Assembly: GCA_012510515.1 (NCBI GenBank)
Contig: JAAZHW010000073.1
Location: forward strand, 1 to 13,539
DNA: 13,539 nt
Direction of reading: 5' to 3'
Source of the DNA: Parcubacteria group bacterium
GTDB taxonomy: Bacteria; Patescibacteriota; Minisyncoccia; UBA6257; JAAZHW01
In this document: positions 1 through 7,507 of the stretch, piece after piece
Numbering within the stretch: the stretch's first letter is position 1
Layout: each line of letters begins with the position of its first letter
Position numbers and translations under genes: made by a program
The notes under the pieces: model-generated
Database searches by the model: none
Told to the model about the DNA's origin: nothing
Seen by the model: the letters and a program-made list of their open reading frames with translations, nothing else

Positions 1-21
1 AAAAAGTCTGTTTATAAAAAA

Positions 22-27
22 TATAAA
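22..27 (+). promoter_or_regulatory. Possible -10 box of recA
   Basis: TATAAA (one mismatch to TATAAT) ends 7 nt before the recA ATG, so a transcript would start at or next to the start codon. A second TATAAA lies at 13-18. The matching -35 would fall at or beyond the left edge of the window, so this rests on one hexamer in very AT-rich DNA. Confidence 0.3.
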
Positions 28-34
28 AATTTTT

Positions 35-1066
35 ATGGCTACAAAACAAAAAAAATCAGAAGAAAAAAATAATGAAAAAACCAAAGAAGATATTTTGGAA
101 TCAACAATAAAAGATATTCAGTCAAAATTTGGTGAAGGAGCAATTATGAAATTAGGTGAAGCGCCGAGAGTTGATGTTGAAGCAATTCCTACCGGCTCTA
201 TTTCTTTAGATTTGGCTTTGGGCGTTGGTGGAATGCCTCGAGGAAGAATTGTTGAAATTTATGGTCCAGAATCAAGTGGAAAAACTACATTAGCTCTTCA
301 TATTGTTGCTTCAACTCAAAAACAAGGTGGAAAAGCAGCTTTTATTGATGCAGAGCACGCCTTAGATCCGGAATACGCTAAACGCATTGGTGTTAAAATT
401 AACGAATTATTAATTTCTCAGCCCGACAATGGAGAAGAAGCTTTAAATATTATGGAAGAATTAGTAAGATCGGGATCCATTGATATTATCGTGGTTGATT
501 CGGTTGCTGCTTTAACGCCACGAGCCGAAATTGAAGGAGAAATGGGCGCTCAACACATTGGATTGCAAGCGCGATTAATGTCTCAAGCTCTAAGAAAAAT
601 TACAGCTATTGCCAATAGAACGAAGACAGTTATTGTTTTTATTAATCAAATTCGAATGCAAGTAGGAATAATGTTTGGTAATCCTGAAACAACTCCCGGT
701 GGTAAAGCTTTAAAATTTTATTCATCAGTAAGAATTGATATTAGACGGACAGCTCAAATTAAGAAAGGAGAAGAAATAATCGGCTCACGTATCAAAGTTA
801 AGGTAGTAAAAAATAAAGTAGCCCCACCTTTTAAAATTGCCGAATTTGATATTATGTATAATGAAGGGATTTCTAAAGAAGGCGATTTAATTAATACCGG
901 AGTGAAAACAGGAGTAGTTGAACGATCAGGCAATTCTTATGTTTATAATGGAACAAAATTGGGAGTAGGTATTGATAATGCTAAACAATTTTTAAAAGAT
1001 AATCCTAAAATATTTAATGAAATTGATAAAGTCATTCGTCAAAAAATTTTAGAAGAAAAAAAATAA
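35..1066 (+). CDS. recA: RecA recombinase
   Basis: RecA is the ATP-dependent strand-exchange protein that coats single-stranded DNA in homologous repair. The 343-residue product is near full family length. It shows Walker A GPESSGKT at residues 77-84, the catalytic Glu in IDAEHALDP (E107), Walker B IIVVDS ending near D155, the DNA-binding loop region from about 161 to 178, and the hallmark [24 protein letters not shown] at about 204-229. A lysine/glutamate-rich N-terminal stretch of about 20 residues precedes the conserved core, and the acidic C-terminal tail of E. coli RecA is largely absent. The ATG is preceded only by A/T sequence without a Shine-Dalgarno; TATAAA at 22-27 lies 7 nt ahead of it. 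The gene is monocistronic here, ending at a terminator shared with mltG. The identification is certain. Confidence 0.98.
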   Translation: MATKQKKSEEKNNEKTKEDILESTIKDIQSKFGEGAIMKLGEAPRVDVEAIPTGSISLDLALGVGGMPRGRIVEIYGPESSGKTTLALHIVASTQKQGGKAAFIDAEHALDPEYAKRIGVKINELLISQPDNGEEALNIMEELVRSGSIDIIVVDSVAALTPRAEIEGEMGAQHIGLQARLMSQALRKITAIANRTKTVIVFINQIRMQVGIMFGNPETTPGGKALKFYSSVRIDIRRTAQIKKGEEIIGSRIKVKVVKNKVAPPFKIAEFDIMYNEGISKEGDLINTGVKTGVVERSGNSYVYNGTKLGVGIDNAKQFLKDNPKIFNEIDKVIRQKILEEKK

Positions 1067-1073
1067 AATAAAT

Positions 1074-1100
1074 AAAAAATCCGTTTTAGACGGATTTTTT
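1074..1100. terminator. Bidirectional intrinsic terminator between recA and mltG
   Basis: A perfect 11-bp inverted repeat (AAAAAATCCGT at 1074-1084 and ACGGATTTTTT at 1090-1100) encloses the 5-nt loop TTTAG. The TCCGT/ACGGA core is flanked by A and T runs on both sides, so each strand gives a hairpin followed by a U tract. It lies 8 bp after the recA stop. The mltG stop codon (1099-1101 on the minus strand) overlaps the stem, so one structure serves both convergent transcripts. Confidence 0.85.
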
Positions 1101-2127
1101 ATTTCAGATATTGTTTGATAGCTTGATTATGTTCTTTTAGGGTTTTAGAAAAAATAGTATTACCAGTTTGAGGATCAGATAAATAATACCAATAAGGACT
1201 ATCTAATGGATTGAGAGCGGCTTTAATGGCGCTTAATCCCGGATTATTAATTGGTCCTTTGGGCAATCCTTTGTTTTTATAAGTATTATATGAAGAATCT
1301 GTTTTTAAATCATCGGGAGAAATTTTACGACAATCATCAGTCTTTAAAATATTACATTTATAATAAATTATTGAGGCATCTACTTGGAGAGGCATTTTAT
1401 TTTCCATTCTTTTTAATAAAATACCAGCTACTAACGGACGATCTTTTTCATGGGGTACCTCGCCTTCAATAATAGAAGCTAAAATAATGATTTGATAAAA
1501 ACTTAAAGAAGAATTTTTTATTTCTTCTGATAAGTTAGAAATATTTTTTTCAAAATTATCAAGCATGCGAGTGGCAATAAGAGTGGAGGGTGAATTTATT
1601 TTGAATCGATAGGTATCGGGAAATAAAAATCCTTCTAAATTAGCATCAGCTGGCGAATCTTTTAAAAAATCATATTCATTTTGAAAATCAGCTATTTTTA
1701 AATCAAAAAGCGATTCGTTTTCGTTTAACACTCCCTCGCTTTTTAATTTATTTTCAATATTTAATAAAGTATATCCTTCAGGAATTACAATAGTTTTTTC
1801 ATTAGGCATTCCTAAAAGAAGTGTTTTGGCAATATCAACTGGTTTGGCGCCGTAGTTAATTTGATAAATTCCCGGTTGTAATTTATTAGCCCAGCCTTTA
1901 ATCAAAAGATACATTTTGAATGCCTGTGCTGATTTAATTAAATTTTGATTTTCTAAGTTTTCAGCAATTTCTTTAAATCCACTTCCTTTTTCAACGATAA
2001 ATTGAATACTTTGATTTTGATTTTCCGCTGAGACGGTAACGGGTTTTAATTGATAATAAAAAACGCCAATAAAAAAAATGACGCCGATTAAATAAACTGA
2101 TAATACAAGAATAATAAATTGTTTCAT
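1099..2127 (-). CDS. mltG: Endolytic murein transglycosylase MltG (YceG-like)
   Basis: MltG is a membrane-anchored lytic transglycosylase that cleaves nascent glycan strands and is thought to set their length. The 342-residue protein begins with one N-terminal membrane segment (about 4-24) in signal-anchor orientation. A LysM-like YceG N-terminal part follows (about 41-115, with LQPGIYQI near 83-90). The catalytic part has EGFLFPDTYRF at about 165-175, LASIIEGE with the likely catalytic E221, MPLQVDASIIY at 245-255, the SYNTY..KGLPKGPINNPG stretch near 279-297, and a C-terminal FSKTLKEHN. Family landmarks are all present. It is the last gene of the minus-strand unit, 101 nt after rodA, which fits joint work on peptidoglycan growth. 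There is no Shine-Dalgarno ahead of the ATG. The stop lies in the shared terminator. Confidence 0.95.
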   Translation of the reverse strand: MKQFIILVLSVYLIGVIFFIGVFYYQLKPVTVSAENQNQSIQFIVEKGSGFKEIAENLENQNLIKSAQAFKMYLLIKGWANKLQPGIYQINYGAKPVDIAKTLLLGMPNEKTIVIPEGYTLLNIENKLKSEGVLNENESLFDLKIADFQNEYDFLKDSPADANLEGFLFPDTYRFKINSPSTLIATRMLDNFEKNISNLSEEIKNSSLSFYQIIILASIIEGEVPHEKDRPLVAGILLKRMENKMPLQVDASIIYYKCNILKTDDCRKISPDDLKTDSSYNTYKNKGLPKGPINNPGLSAIKAALNPLDSPYWYYLSDPQTGNTIFSKTLKEHNQAIKQYLK

Positions 2128-2182
2128 AATGGTTAATCTATTAATTTTTAATTAGAAATGATTATTTATTAATTGATTTAGA

Positions 2183-2201
2183 TATCAACAAGCGATTGAT
2201 A
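2183..2201 (-). other. Small stem-loop between rodA and mltG
   Basis: TATCAA and TTGATA form a perfect 6-bp inverted repeat around a 7-nt loop, in the only sizeable gap (101 nt) between rodA and mltG. No T run follows on the minus strand, so it does not look like an intrinsic terminator. It could be an operator, an mRNA structure or chance in AT-rich DNA. Confidence 0.25.
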
Positions 2202-2228
2202 AAATTAAAATTAAATTATATTTTAATT

Positions 2229-3326
2229 TTATTTTCTATTTATATTTTTGATATTTTGAATAATACCTAAAGCAATAAAATTTATCAAGAGGTTGGAGCC
2301 GCCATAGCTTAAAAATGGTAATGGCAAGCCAGTCACAGGCAGAAATCCAAGATTAGCGCCTAAGTTAATAGTAATTTGTAAAATTAAAATAAAAAGATAA
2401 CCAAAACAAAAAAGTTTAGAGAAATTGTTTTCGCTTTTTACTCCAATGTGATAAATTTGAAAAAATAACCAGCCATAAATTACAAAAAGAATTAAAGCGC
2501 CAACAATTCCCCATTCTTCAACAAAAGCAGCAAAGAAAAAATCGGTTTTGGCTTCGGGTAAAAAATGAAGTTGCGTTATTAATCCTTGCCCCAATCCTTT
2601 TCCCAACAAACTAGCCGAACCAATAGCAATTTTCGCTTGAATAACATTATAGCCGCTTCCTAACGGGTCGTGCGCTGGATTAAAAAATGTTAAAATACGA
2701 TCTTTTTGATAATCTTGTAAAAAATATTGCCAACCAATAAAACTTAAAATTATAAAAATAAGCAAAAGAATGGCGAAATGTTTAAATTTTAATCCGGAAA
2801 TTAAAAGCATTCCAATCCAAATCAAAATAAAAAAAATAGCTGACCCCATATCAGGCTGAAGGAAAGCCAAAAAAGCGCATAAACCAGTGTAAATAGCCGT
2901 GGCAATTAAACGTTGAGGTCGCCAAATTTCAATGTGCCAAATAGCAAAATATTTTGCTAAAAGAATAATTAGAGAAAGTTTGGCTAACTCTACTGGTTGA
3001 AAACTAAAATTTCCAAAAGTAATCCAGCCGGTAATACCTTTAATTTTTGGTCCAAATAGCAAAACAGCAATTAATAAAATTAGCGATAAAATATATAGTC
3101 CGATAACGAAAAAATTTTGATTAACTAAAATACGATAATCAAAAAAATTAGCAATGAGATAAAAAACAACAAAACAAAAAACAAACCAAAACAGTTGTTT
3201 TCTAAAAAGTTGCAAAGGAGAAGCATCTTCTATCGAAAGGCTGTATAGGGTTAAAAGGCTAAAAAGCGCTAATAAAAAAATCGGGATAATTAAAGAAAAA
3301 GAAAATTTTTTCCACGAAATTTCCAT
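2229..3326 (-). CDS. rodA: RodA/FtsW-family peptidoglycan glycosyltransferase (SEDS), RodA-like
   Basis: SEDS proteins polymerise lipid II into glycan strands together with a class B penicillin-binding protein in the inner membrane. The 365-residue product is strongly hydrophobic with about ten membrane segments. It has GWITFGNFSFQPVELAKL at 100-117, QPDMGSA at 157-163, DPLGSGYNVIQAKIAIGSASLLGKGLGQG at about 220-248, LPEAKTDFFFA with the putative catalytic D262, and the C-terminal LGFLPVTGLPLPFLSYGGSN at 326-345. The QGLITQLHFLPE wording is closer to RodA (QSQL.FLPE) than to FtsW, so elongation rather than division is the better guess. No class B PBP gene is in view. It follows the DCGG-motif gene by 9 nt and precedes mltG, forming a cell-wall end to the operon. 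Confidence 0.93.
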   Translation of the reverse strand: MEISWKKFSFSLIIPIFLLALFSLLTLYSLSIEDASPLQLFRKQLFWFVFCFVVFYLIANFFDYRILVNQNFFVIGLYILSLILLIAVLLFGPKIKGITGWITFGNFSFQPVELAKLSLIILLAKYFAIWHIEIWRPQRLIATAIYTGLCAFLAFLQPDMGSAIFFILIWIGMLLISGLKFKHFAILLLIFIILSFIGWQYFLQDYQKDRILTFFNPAHDPLGSGYNVIQAKIAIGSASLLGKGLGQGLITQLHFLPEAKTDFFFAAFVEEWGIVGALILFVIYGWLFFQIYHIGVKSENNFSKLFCFGYLFILILQITINLGANLGFLPVTGLPLPFLSYGGSNLLINFIALGIIQNIKNINRK

Positions 3327-3335
3327 AAAAATAAA

Positions 3336-4151
3336 TTAATTAATAGCATCAGCAATAATATCAATATGATAAAAATCAACAATGTTTAAATCAGGAAAAC
3401 TATATTGCCAAACATAACTAAAAGTTTTGTTATCATAAGCGGCTAAATTAGCTGTTTTTGTTTTGGCGGCATTTATAATTTCACCGGTTTTAGAGTAAAG
3501 AATAATAACAATTTCTATTTCGGAAAAATCTTTGTTGGTATTGTTTTTTATTTGAGCAGTTAATTCAAGAAAGCCGGCTTCTTGAGGCGTCATCATTCTT
3601 AATTGTTTGTTGGGAAGAGAAAATAATTTATCAGTTGATAAATTACTATAAAACCAATCTTTTTGATCATAATTAAATTTTATTTCAACACGGTTAATTT
3701 TTTCCGCGGGAATAGGAATTTTTTGCAAAAGAAGATATTTATTAGAAAATGGCAAAATAAAATTTTTATCAGAAATAGTTTTTAATTCTTGGCCAAATGA
3801 ATCGTATAGTGTTGCTGTATATTCAAACCAAACGCCGTATTCAGCATTACTATTCTTTATATTTATTAAAATCTGGCTATTATTTTGATTTTCTTTTAAG
3901 ACTTTATTGAATACCACTTCAATCGGGGTAGCATATTTAATACCGCAAGCTAGACAAGGTCCGCCACAATCAATTCCTTGTTCATTGCCGTTTTTTATTC
4001 CATCGATGCAAGTTGGCGCGGGTTTAATAAAAAAAATTCTTATTAAAACAATTAAAAGAATAATCAAAATAGGAATAGAAATAATTACTATTTTTTTTCT
4101 TTGGCGAATTTTTTCTAATTTCATTATTTGTTGAGAAAATTTATCTTGCAT
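3336..4151 (-). CDS. Membrane-anchored protein with Cys-rich DCGG motif, function unknown
   Basis: I do not recognise a function for this 271-residue protein. It has a short basic cytoplasmic head (about 1-20, several Lys/Arg), one membrane segment at about 21-42, then a compact motif CIDGIKNGNEQGIDCGGPC followed by LAC, with cysteines at 48, 62, 66 and 69. The rest (about 70-271) is rich in alternating hydrophobic residues with two beta-looking stretches (about 75-165 and 185-271), like repeated Ig-like or FxLYD-type extracytoplasmic domains. Similar C.DG..NG.E..DCGG.C..C segments occur in surface proteins of many bacteria, as I recall them; no search was done. It lies 20 nt after mnmA and 9 nt before rodA, so an envelope role is plausible but inferred. 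M10 is an alternative start. Confidence 0.85.
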   Translation of the reverse strand: MQDKFSQQIMKLEKIRQRKKIVIISIPILIILLIVLIRIFFIKPAPTCIDGIKNGNEQGIDCGGPCLACGIKYATPIEVVFNKVLKENQNNSQILINIKNSNAEYGVWFEYTATLYDSFGQELKTISDKNFILPFSNKYLLLQKIPIPAEKINRVEIKFNYDQKDWFYSNLSTDKLFSLPNKQLRMMTPQEAGFLELTAQIKNNTNKDFSEIEIVIILYSKTGEIINAAKTKTANLAAYDNKTFSYVWQYSFPDLNIVDFYHIDIIADAIN

Positions 4152-4157
4152 AATTTT

Positions 4158-4163
4158 ATTATA
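4158..4163 (-). promoter_or_regulatory. Possible internal -10 box for the DCGG-motif gene
   Basis: The minus strand reads TATAAT exactly 6 nt before the ATG at 4151, the same distance as in the stronger mutM promoter. No convincing -35 lies 16-18 nt upstream (GTAATA at 17). It could give an internal leaderless transcript for this gene, rodA and mltG, or be chance. Confidence 0.3.
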
Positions 4164-4171
4164 AACAAATT

Positions 4172-5242
4172 TTATTTTTTTATTACTCCACCACCAATTA
4201 ATTCATTATTTTTATAAAAAACAGCGGATTGACCGGGAGTTGGTATAAAATAATTTTTTTTCAGCAAAAGATAGTAGGATTTTTTAAAACAAAGAGTAGC
4301 GGGAATTAATTCACTACGATAACGTAATTTTACTTGACAAGGAAAAGGCGTTTTGGGTTTTATTCCAACAAAATTAACTTTTGTTAGCCAAACAATTTTT
4401 TCAGTAAATAAATTTTTTTGAGAACGAGGAGCTACAATAAGAATATTTTTTTTCGAATCCTTTTTTATCACATAATAAGGTTCTTTATTAGAAAAACAAA
4501 TATTTTTTCTTTGACCAAGAGTATAAAGAGGAAGTCCCTGATGTTGTCTTAAAACTTTATTAGAGGTAGCATCAATAATTAAACCATTTTTTAGCGGAAT
4601 ATTTTTTTTAATAAATTTTTCTAAATTGTTGGTAAAACAAATATCTTCACTTTCTTTAATTTTTTCAAAATTTAAATGCCATATTTCGGCCATTTTTTTT
4701 ACTTCTTCTTTGGTAAAATCTCCTAAGGGGAAAATAATTTTTTTTAATAATTTTTGATTAAGTGACCATAAAAAATAAGTTTGATCTTTGTTTTTGTCTT
4801 TAGCTTTAATTATTTTGTAAATTTCTTTGGGGTTATTTTTTTTAATAATTTTAGCGTAATGACCAGTGGCAATATAATCAATATCCAAATTTTTAGCTAA
4901 ATCATAAAAAATTTTAAATTTAATATAGTGATTGCATTGAACACAAGGATTGGGCGTTCTTCCGGATTTTAATTCGTTAATAAAATATTCAATAACATAT
5001 TTTTTGAAAATATTTTCAGCATCAACAATAATCAAATTAGATAGACCGATTTTTTGAGCTGTTTGTTTGGCTAATTTTTCTCTTTTTTGAGTAATGGTTT
5101 TGTTTTCGTGCCACAATCGCAAATAAACACCATAAACATTAAAACCAGCCATCATTAATAATTTAGCGGCAACAGCGCTATCAACACCACCAGATAATCC
5201 AATTAAAACAGTTTTGGGTTTAAAAGAATCATTTTTAATCAT
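4172..5242 (-). CDS. mnmA: tRNA-specific 2-thiouridylase MnmA
   Basis: MnmA activates U34 of Lys/Glu/Gln tRNAs with ATP and replaces its 2-oxygen by sulfur, which supports accurate decoding. From the chosen start the protein has 356 residues, the usual length. The PP-loop SGGVDS is at 17-22, the TPNPCVQCNHYIKF segment carries the likely nucleophile C100, ATGHYAKI follows at 125-132, KDQTYFLW at 152-159, and EDICFTNN contains the second catalytic cysteine C202. The C-terminal part has HQGLPLYTLGQRKNI, PGQSAVFY and a closing GGGVIKK. The ATG at 5242 begins right after the holA stop (1-nt gap). An upstream in-frame ATG at 5263 would add seven residues and overlap holA by 20 nt; I prefer the shorter form. 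No sulfur-relay partner genes are nearby. Confidence 0.95.
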   Translation of the reverse strand: MIKNDSFKPKTVLIGLSGGVDSAVAAKLLMMAGFNVYGVYLRLWHENKTITQKREKLAKQTAQKIGLSNLIIVDAENIFKKYVIEYFINELKSGRTPNPCVQCNHYIKFKIFYDLAKNLDIDYIATGHYAKIIKKNNPKEIYKIIKAKDKNKDQTYFLWSLNQKLLKKIIFPLGDFTKEEVKKMAEIWHLNFEKIKESEDICFTNNLEKFIKKNIPLKNGLIIDATSNKVLRQHQGLPLYTLGQRKNICFSNKEPYYVIKKDSKKNILIVAPRSQKNLFTEKIVWLTKVNFVGIKPKTPFPCQVKLRYRSELIPATLCFKKSYYLLLKKNYFIPTPGQSAVFYKNNELIGGGVIKK

Positions 5243-5243
5243 A

Positions 5244-6200
5244 TTACATAAGTTTAATTTCAATAATTAATATTTCTAAGGCGGTTTGATAATCAAGAAC
5301 TCCTTTTTTAACTAGCCAATCTATTTTACTTAATTGGTCATAAATTTTTAACATTTTTTCTTGAGCATCAGGCCATTTTAATAATTTTTGTCTAATTTTA
5401 TTAATAGCAAAAGGCGGTAAATCAATTTTTTTTGTTTGGTGTTTTAAAATATAAATTGCCGCGCGAATTTGTTTAATAAAATAATTAAAAATTTGTCCTT
5501 CATCAATACCGCTTTTAATGGACTTTTCAATATTAAAAATCATTTGTTTTTTATTGCCATTAAAAAAATCATCATAAATAGCAAAAAAATTAGGATGAAG
5601 ATAAAAGTGAGAAAGGTCTTTTACTTCGTTTAAAGTGATTTTTTTGTTTGGTTCGTATAAAGAAAGTTTTATTAATTCGTTAATCAATCCATAAGAATCA
5701 TTAGCAAAATTTTCAAATAAAATTTTAAGAGCGGGTAGCTCAATATTGATGTCGTGTTTTTTTAATTCTTTTTTTAGCCATGGTAAGGCCTCGGAAAAAT
5801 TTTTAAAAAAAGAAAAATTTTGACAGGTAGCTGTTTTTTTTAAATAGTTTAAAAAATCTTTTTTTTCAGCGGTTAATTTTTCTTTTGTTTTATCAAAATT
5901 TGTTTGAATGAGAATGAGGTTTTTTTCTTTGTCTTTATCTAGTTTAGATTTTTTGAGAAAAGAAGCAATTTGGGAAAATTCGGGACTTTGAAAAATATCA
6001 TCAGCAATAGCTAATTTTTGTAAGGCAAACATTGAGGAGCTGCTAAAAAAATTTTTAAAAGAATCAAAAGCATTTTTTTCGCTTAATTCAAAATGTTCAA
6101 AACCAAAAAGTTCCGGATATTTTTTGTGATACTGTTCTTTAATTTCTTCCGCTTTTTCCAAAATTCGATATTCATCTGTGCCAGAAAGAAAATAAATCAT
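5244..6200 (-). CDS. holA: DNA polymerase III delta subunit (clamp-loader HolA)
   Basis: HolA is the clamp-loader subunit that opens the beta sliding clamp. The 318-residue product has the expected diverged family pattern: MIYFLSGTDEYR at 1-12, an early SSSSMFALQKLAIADD segment that corresponds to the clamp-contacting region and strand (about 47-63), a LILIQTNFDK strand near 93-102, the ALPWLKKELKKHDINIELPALKILFE domain II helix region at about 135-160, INELIKLSLY near 170, and a helical C-terminal collar domain to the end. The ATG at 6200 overlaps the mutM stop as ATGA, suggesting translational coupling. A longer reading from 6227 would start inside mutM and adds nine residues not typical of the family. 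Sequence conservation is modest, as usual for HolA, but the layout is convincing. Confidence 0.87.
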   Translation of the reverse strand: MIYFLSGTDEYRILEKAEEIKEQYHKKYPELFGFEHFELSEKNAFDSFKNFFSSSSMFALQKLAIADDIFQSPEFSQIASFLKKSKLDKDKEKNLILIQTNFDKTKEKLTAEKKDFLNYLKKTATCQNFSFFKNFSEALPWLKKELKKHDINIELPALKILFENFANDSYGLINELIKLSLYEPNKKITLNEVKDLSHFYLHPNFFAIYDDFFNGNKKQMIFNIEKSIKSGIDEGQIFNYFIKQIRAAIYILKHQTKKIDLPPFAINKIRQKLLKWPDAQEKMLKIYDQLSKIDWLVKKGVLDYQTALEILIIEIKLM

Positions 6201-7075
6201 ATTTTTTGACAATGAGGGCAATAACAACTTGAACGACCGCCAATTTTTATTCGTTTAATGATATGTCCACAGCGATAACACTTTTGATTTTCGCGTTGAT
6301 ATACTTTTCTAACTTGATCGTATCGGCCCTTTTTACCTAATGGATCGCGATAATCACTGACTGAAGCGCCACGATATTTTATTCCCATTTTTAATACTTT
6401 TTTAATGGCTTGATAAATTTTTTTTAATTCATTGTCGGTTAATGATTGAATAGAGTAAAGGGGGTGAATTTTAGTCCACCATAAAATTTCATCAGCATAG
6501 ATATTGCCAATGCCAGCGATTATTGTTTGATCCATTAAAACTTGTTTAATTTTTGCGCGAGGAGAAGCAGAAGAAATAACTTCTTTAAATTTTTTAAAAG
6601 TAAAATTTTTATCAAGAGGATCGGGTCCCAGTTTTTTTAATTCTTTTAAATTTAAAATATTTTCTTTTTTATCTAAAATAATTTTAGCAAATTTTCTTAA
6701 ATCTGATAGAGCAAGTTGATAAAAATTATCTAAAAAAAGAATAAAATGAATATAGCTATTAACTGATTCATTAAATTCATTGTTGCTTAAAGGAATTACT
6801 TTTTTGCCGTTGATTTTCCATTTTCCATAAAGAAGATGGCCAGTCATTTTTTGGTGAATTAAAAGCGTATAATCGTGAGACAAATCAAATAAAATATTTT
6901 TGCCTTGACGGCTGACGTTTTTAATTTCTAAACCTTTAATTTGGTTTTTAAAAGTAGTTAAGTCGGGATGTTTAATTAGTTTTGGTGTATCAATCCAAAC
7001 GTCAGTGATTTTTTTTCCAATCACTAATTTTTTTAAATCATTAACAATTGTTTCTACTTCGGGTAATTCGGGCAT
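6197..7075 (-). CDS. mutM: Formamidopyrimidine-DNA glycosylase MutM/Fpg
   Basis: Fpg removes 8-oxoguanine and ring-opened purines and nicks the abasic site by beta/delta elimination. The start is fixed by chemistry: MPELPEVETI gives the Pro nucleophile (Pro2, first after Met removal) and Glu3, so the ATG at 7075 is right and the in-frame ATG at 7096 is not. The 292-residue protein has GKNILFDL with the conserved Lys59, HQKMTGHL at 75-81, DLRKFAKI near 125-132, the helix-two-turn-helix GIGNIYADEILW at 188-199, and a C-terminal zinc finger C266, C269, C286, C289 (CYRCG...CPHCQ). It heads the minus-strand unit and overlaps holA by 4 nt. A promoter match at 7082-7110 predicts transcription starting at or beside the ATG. 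Confidence 0.97.
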   Translation of the reverse strand: MPELPEVETIVNDLKKLVIGKKITDVWIDTPKLIKHPDLTTFKNQIKGLEIKNVSRQGKNILFDLSHDYTLLIHQKMTGHLLYGKWKINGKKVIPLSNNEFNESVNSYIHFILFLDNFYQLALSDLRKFAKIILDKKENILNLKELKKLGPDPLDKNFTFKKFKEVISSASPRAKIKQVLMDQTIIAGIGNIYADEILWWTKIHPLYSIQSLTDNELKKIYQAIKKVLKMGIKYRGASVSDYRDPLGKKGRYDQVRKVYQRENQKCYRCGHIIKRIKIGGRSSCYCPHCQKI

Positions 7076-7081
7076 AAAAAC

Positions 7082-7110
7082 ATTATATAAAATCAAACTT
7101 CAAAATGCAA
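7082..7110 (-). promoter_or_regulatory. Sigma70-type promoter for the mutM operon, leaderless geometry
   Basis: On the minus strand, TTGCAT (7110-7105) and TATAAT (7087-7082) are separated by exactly 17 nt. That matches four of six and six of six consensus bases. Only 6 nt lie between the -10 box and the mutM ATG, so the normal start point would fall at or within a base of the A of ATG. A second TATAAT at 7128-7123 lacks a good -35. Confidence 0.6.
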
Positions 7111-7173
7111 AAATGAAGATTTATTATAGAATGGCGTATTATTTTTATTTGTCATTCTGAATATTTTATTTTT

Positions 7174-7271
7174 GTCATCCTGAGCGTTAGCGAAGAATCC
7201 CATGCAATGCAGTGATTGCTGATTAGTACTAAAATCCGAGGGATCCTTCGGACTGAAGTCCTCAGGATGAC
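7174..7271. repeat. Palindromic element copy 1 (98 bp)
   Basis: Outer arms GTCATCCTGAG and CTCAGGATGAC are a perfect 11-bp inverted repeat. Inside, CGAAGAATCCC near 7191-7201 pairs, with one wobble or mismatch, with GGGATCCTTCG near 7240-7250. The right side bulge carries its own hairpin GGACT-GA-AGTCC (7250-7261). The centre has GCA-GTGAT-TGC. The whole copy can fold as a branched cruciform. Confidence 0.85.
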
Positions 7272-7305
7272 ATCAGTGAGGGCGTCATTCTGAACGTTTT
7301 GTTTT

Positions 7306-7402
7306 GTCATTCTGAGCGTTAGCGAAGAATCCCATCCACAGTAGTGATTGTTGATTATTTCTAAAATCCGAGGGATCCTTCGGGCTTCGCCCTCAGGATG
7401 AC
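7306..7402. repeat. Palindromic element copy 2 (97 bp)
   Basis: Same organisation as copy 1 with GTCATTCTGAG as left arm (one G-T mismatch or wobble to the right arm). The right-side hairpin is GGGC-TTC-GCCC, different in sequence from copy 1 but still self-complementary. The central stem CAGTA-GTGAT-TGTTG is kept by G-T wobbles. Confidence 0.85.
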
Positions 7403-7414
7403 ATCGGTGAGAGC

Positions 7415-7507
7415 GTCATTCTGAGCGTCAGCGAAGAATCCCACGCACAGCAGTGATTGCTGATTATTGCTAAAAGCCAAGGGATCCTTCACTACGTTCA
7501 GGATGAC
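7415..7507. repeat. Palindromic element copy 3 (93 bp), degenerate right side
   Basis: Left arm GTCATTCTGAGCGTCAGCGAAG and central CAGCA-GTGAT-TGCTG stem are intact. The right side CACTACGTTCAGGATGAC has lost the small hairpin seen in copies 1 and 2, and four bases. It lacks its own leader, being joined directly to the spacer after copy 2. Confidence 0.8.
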
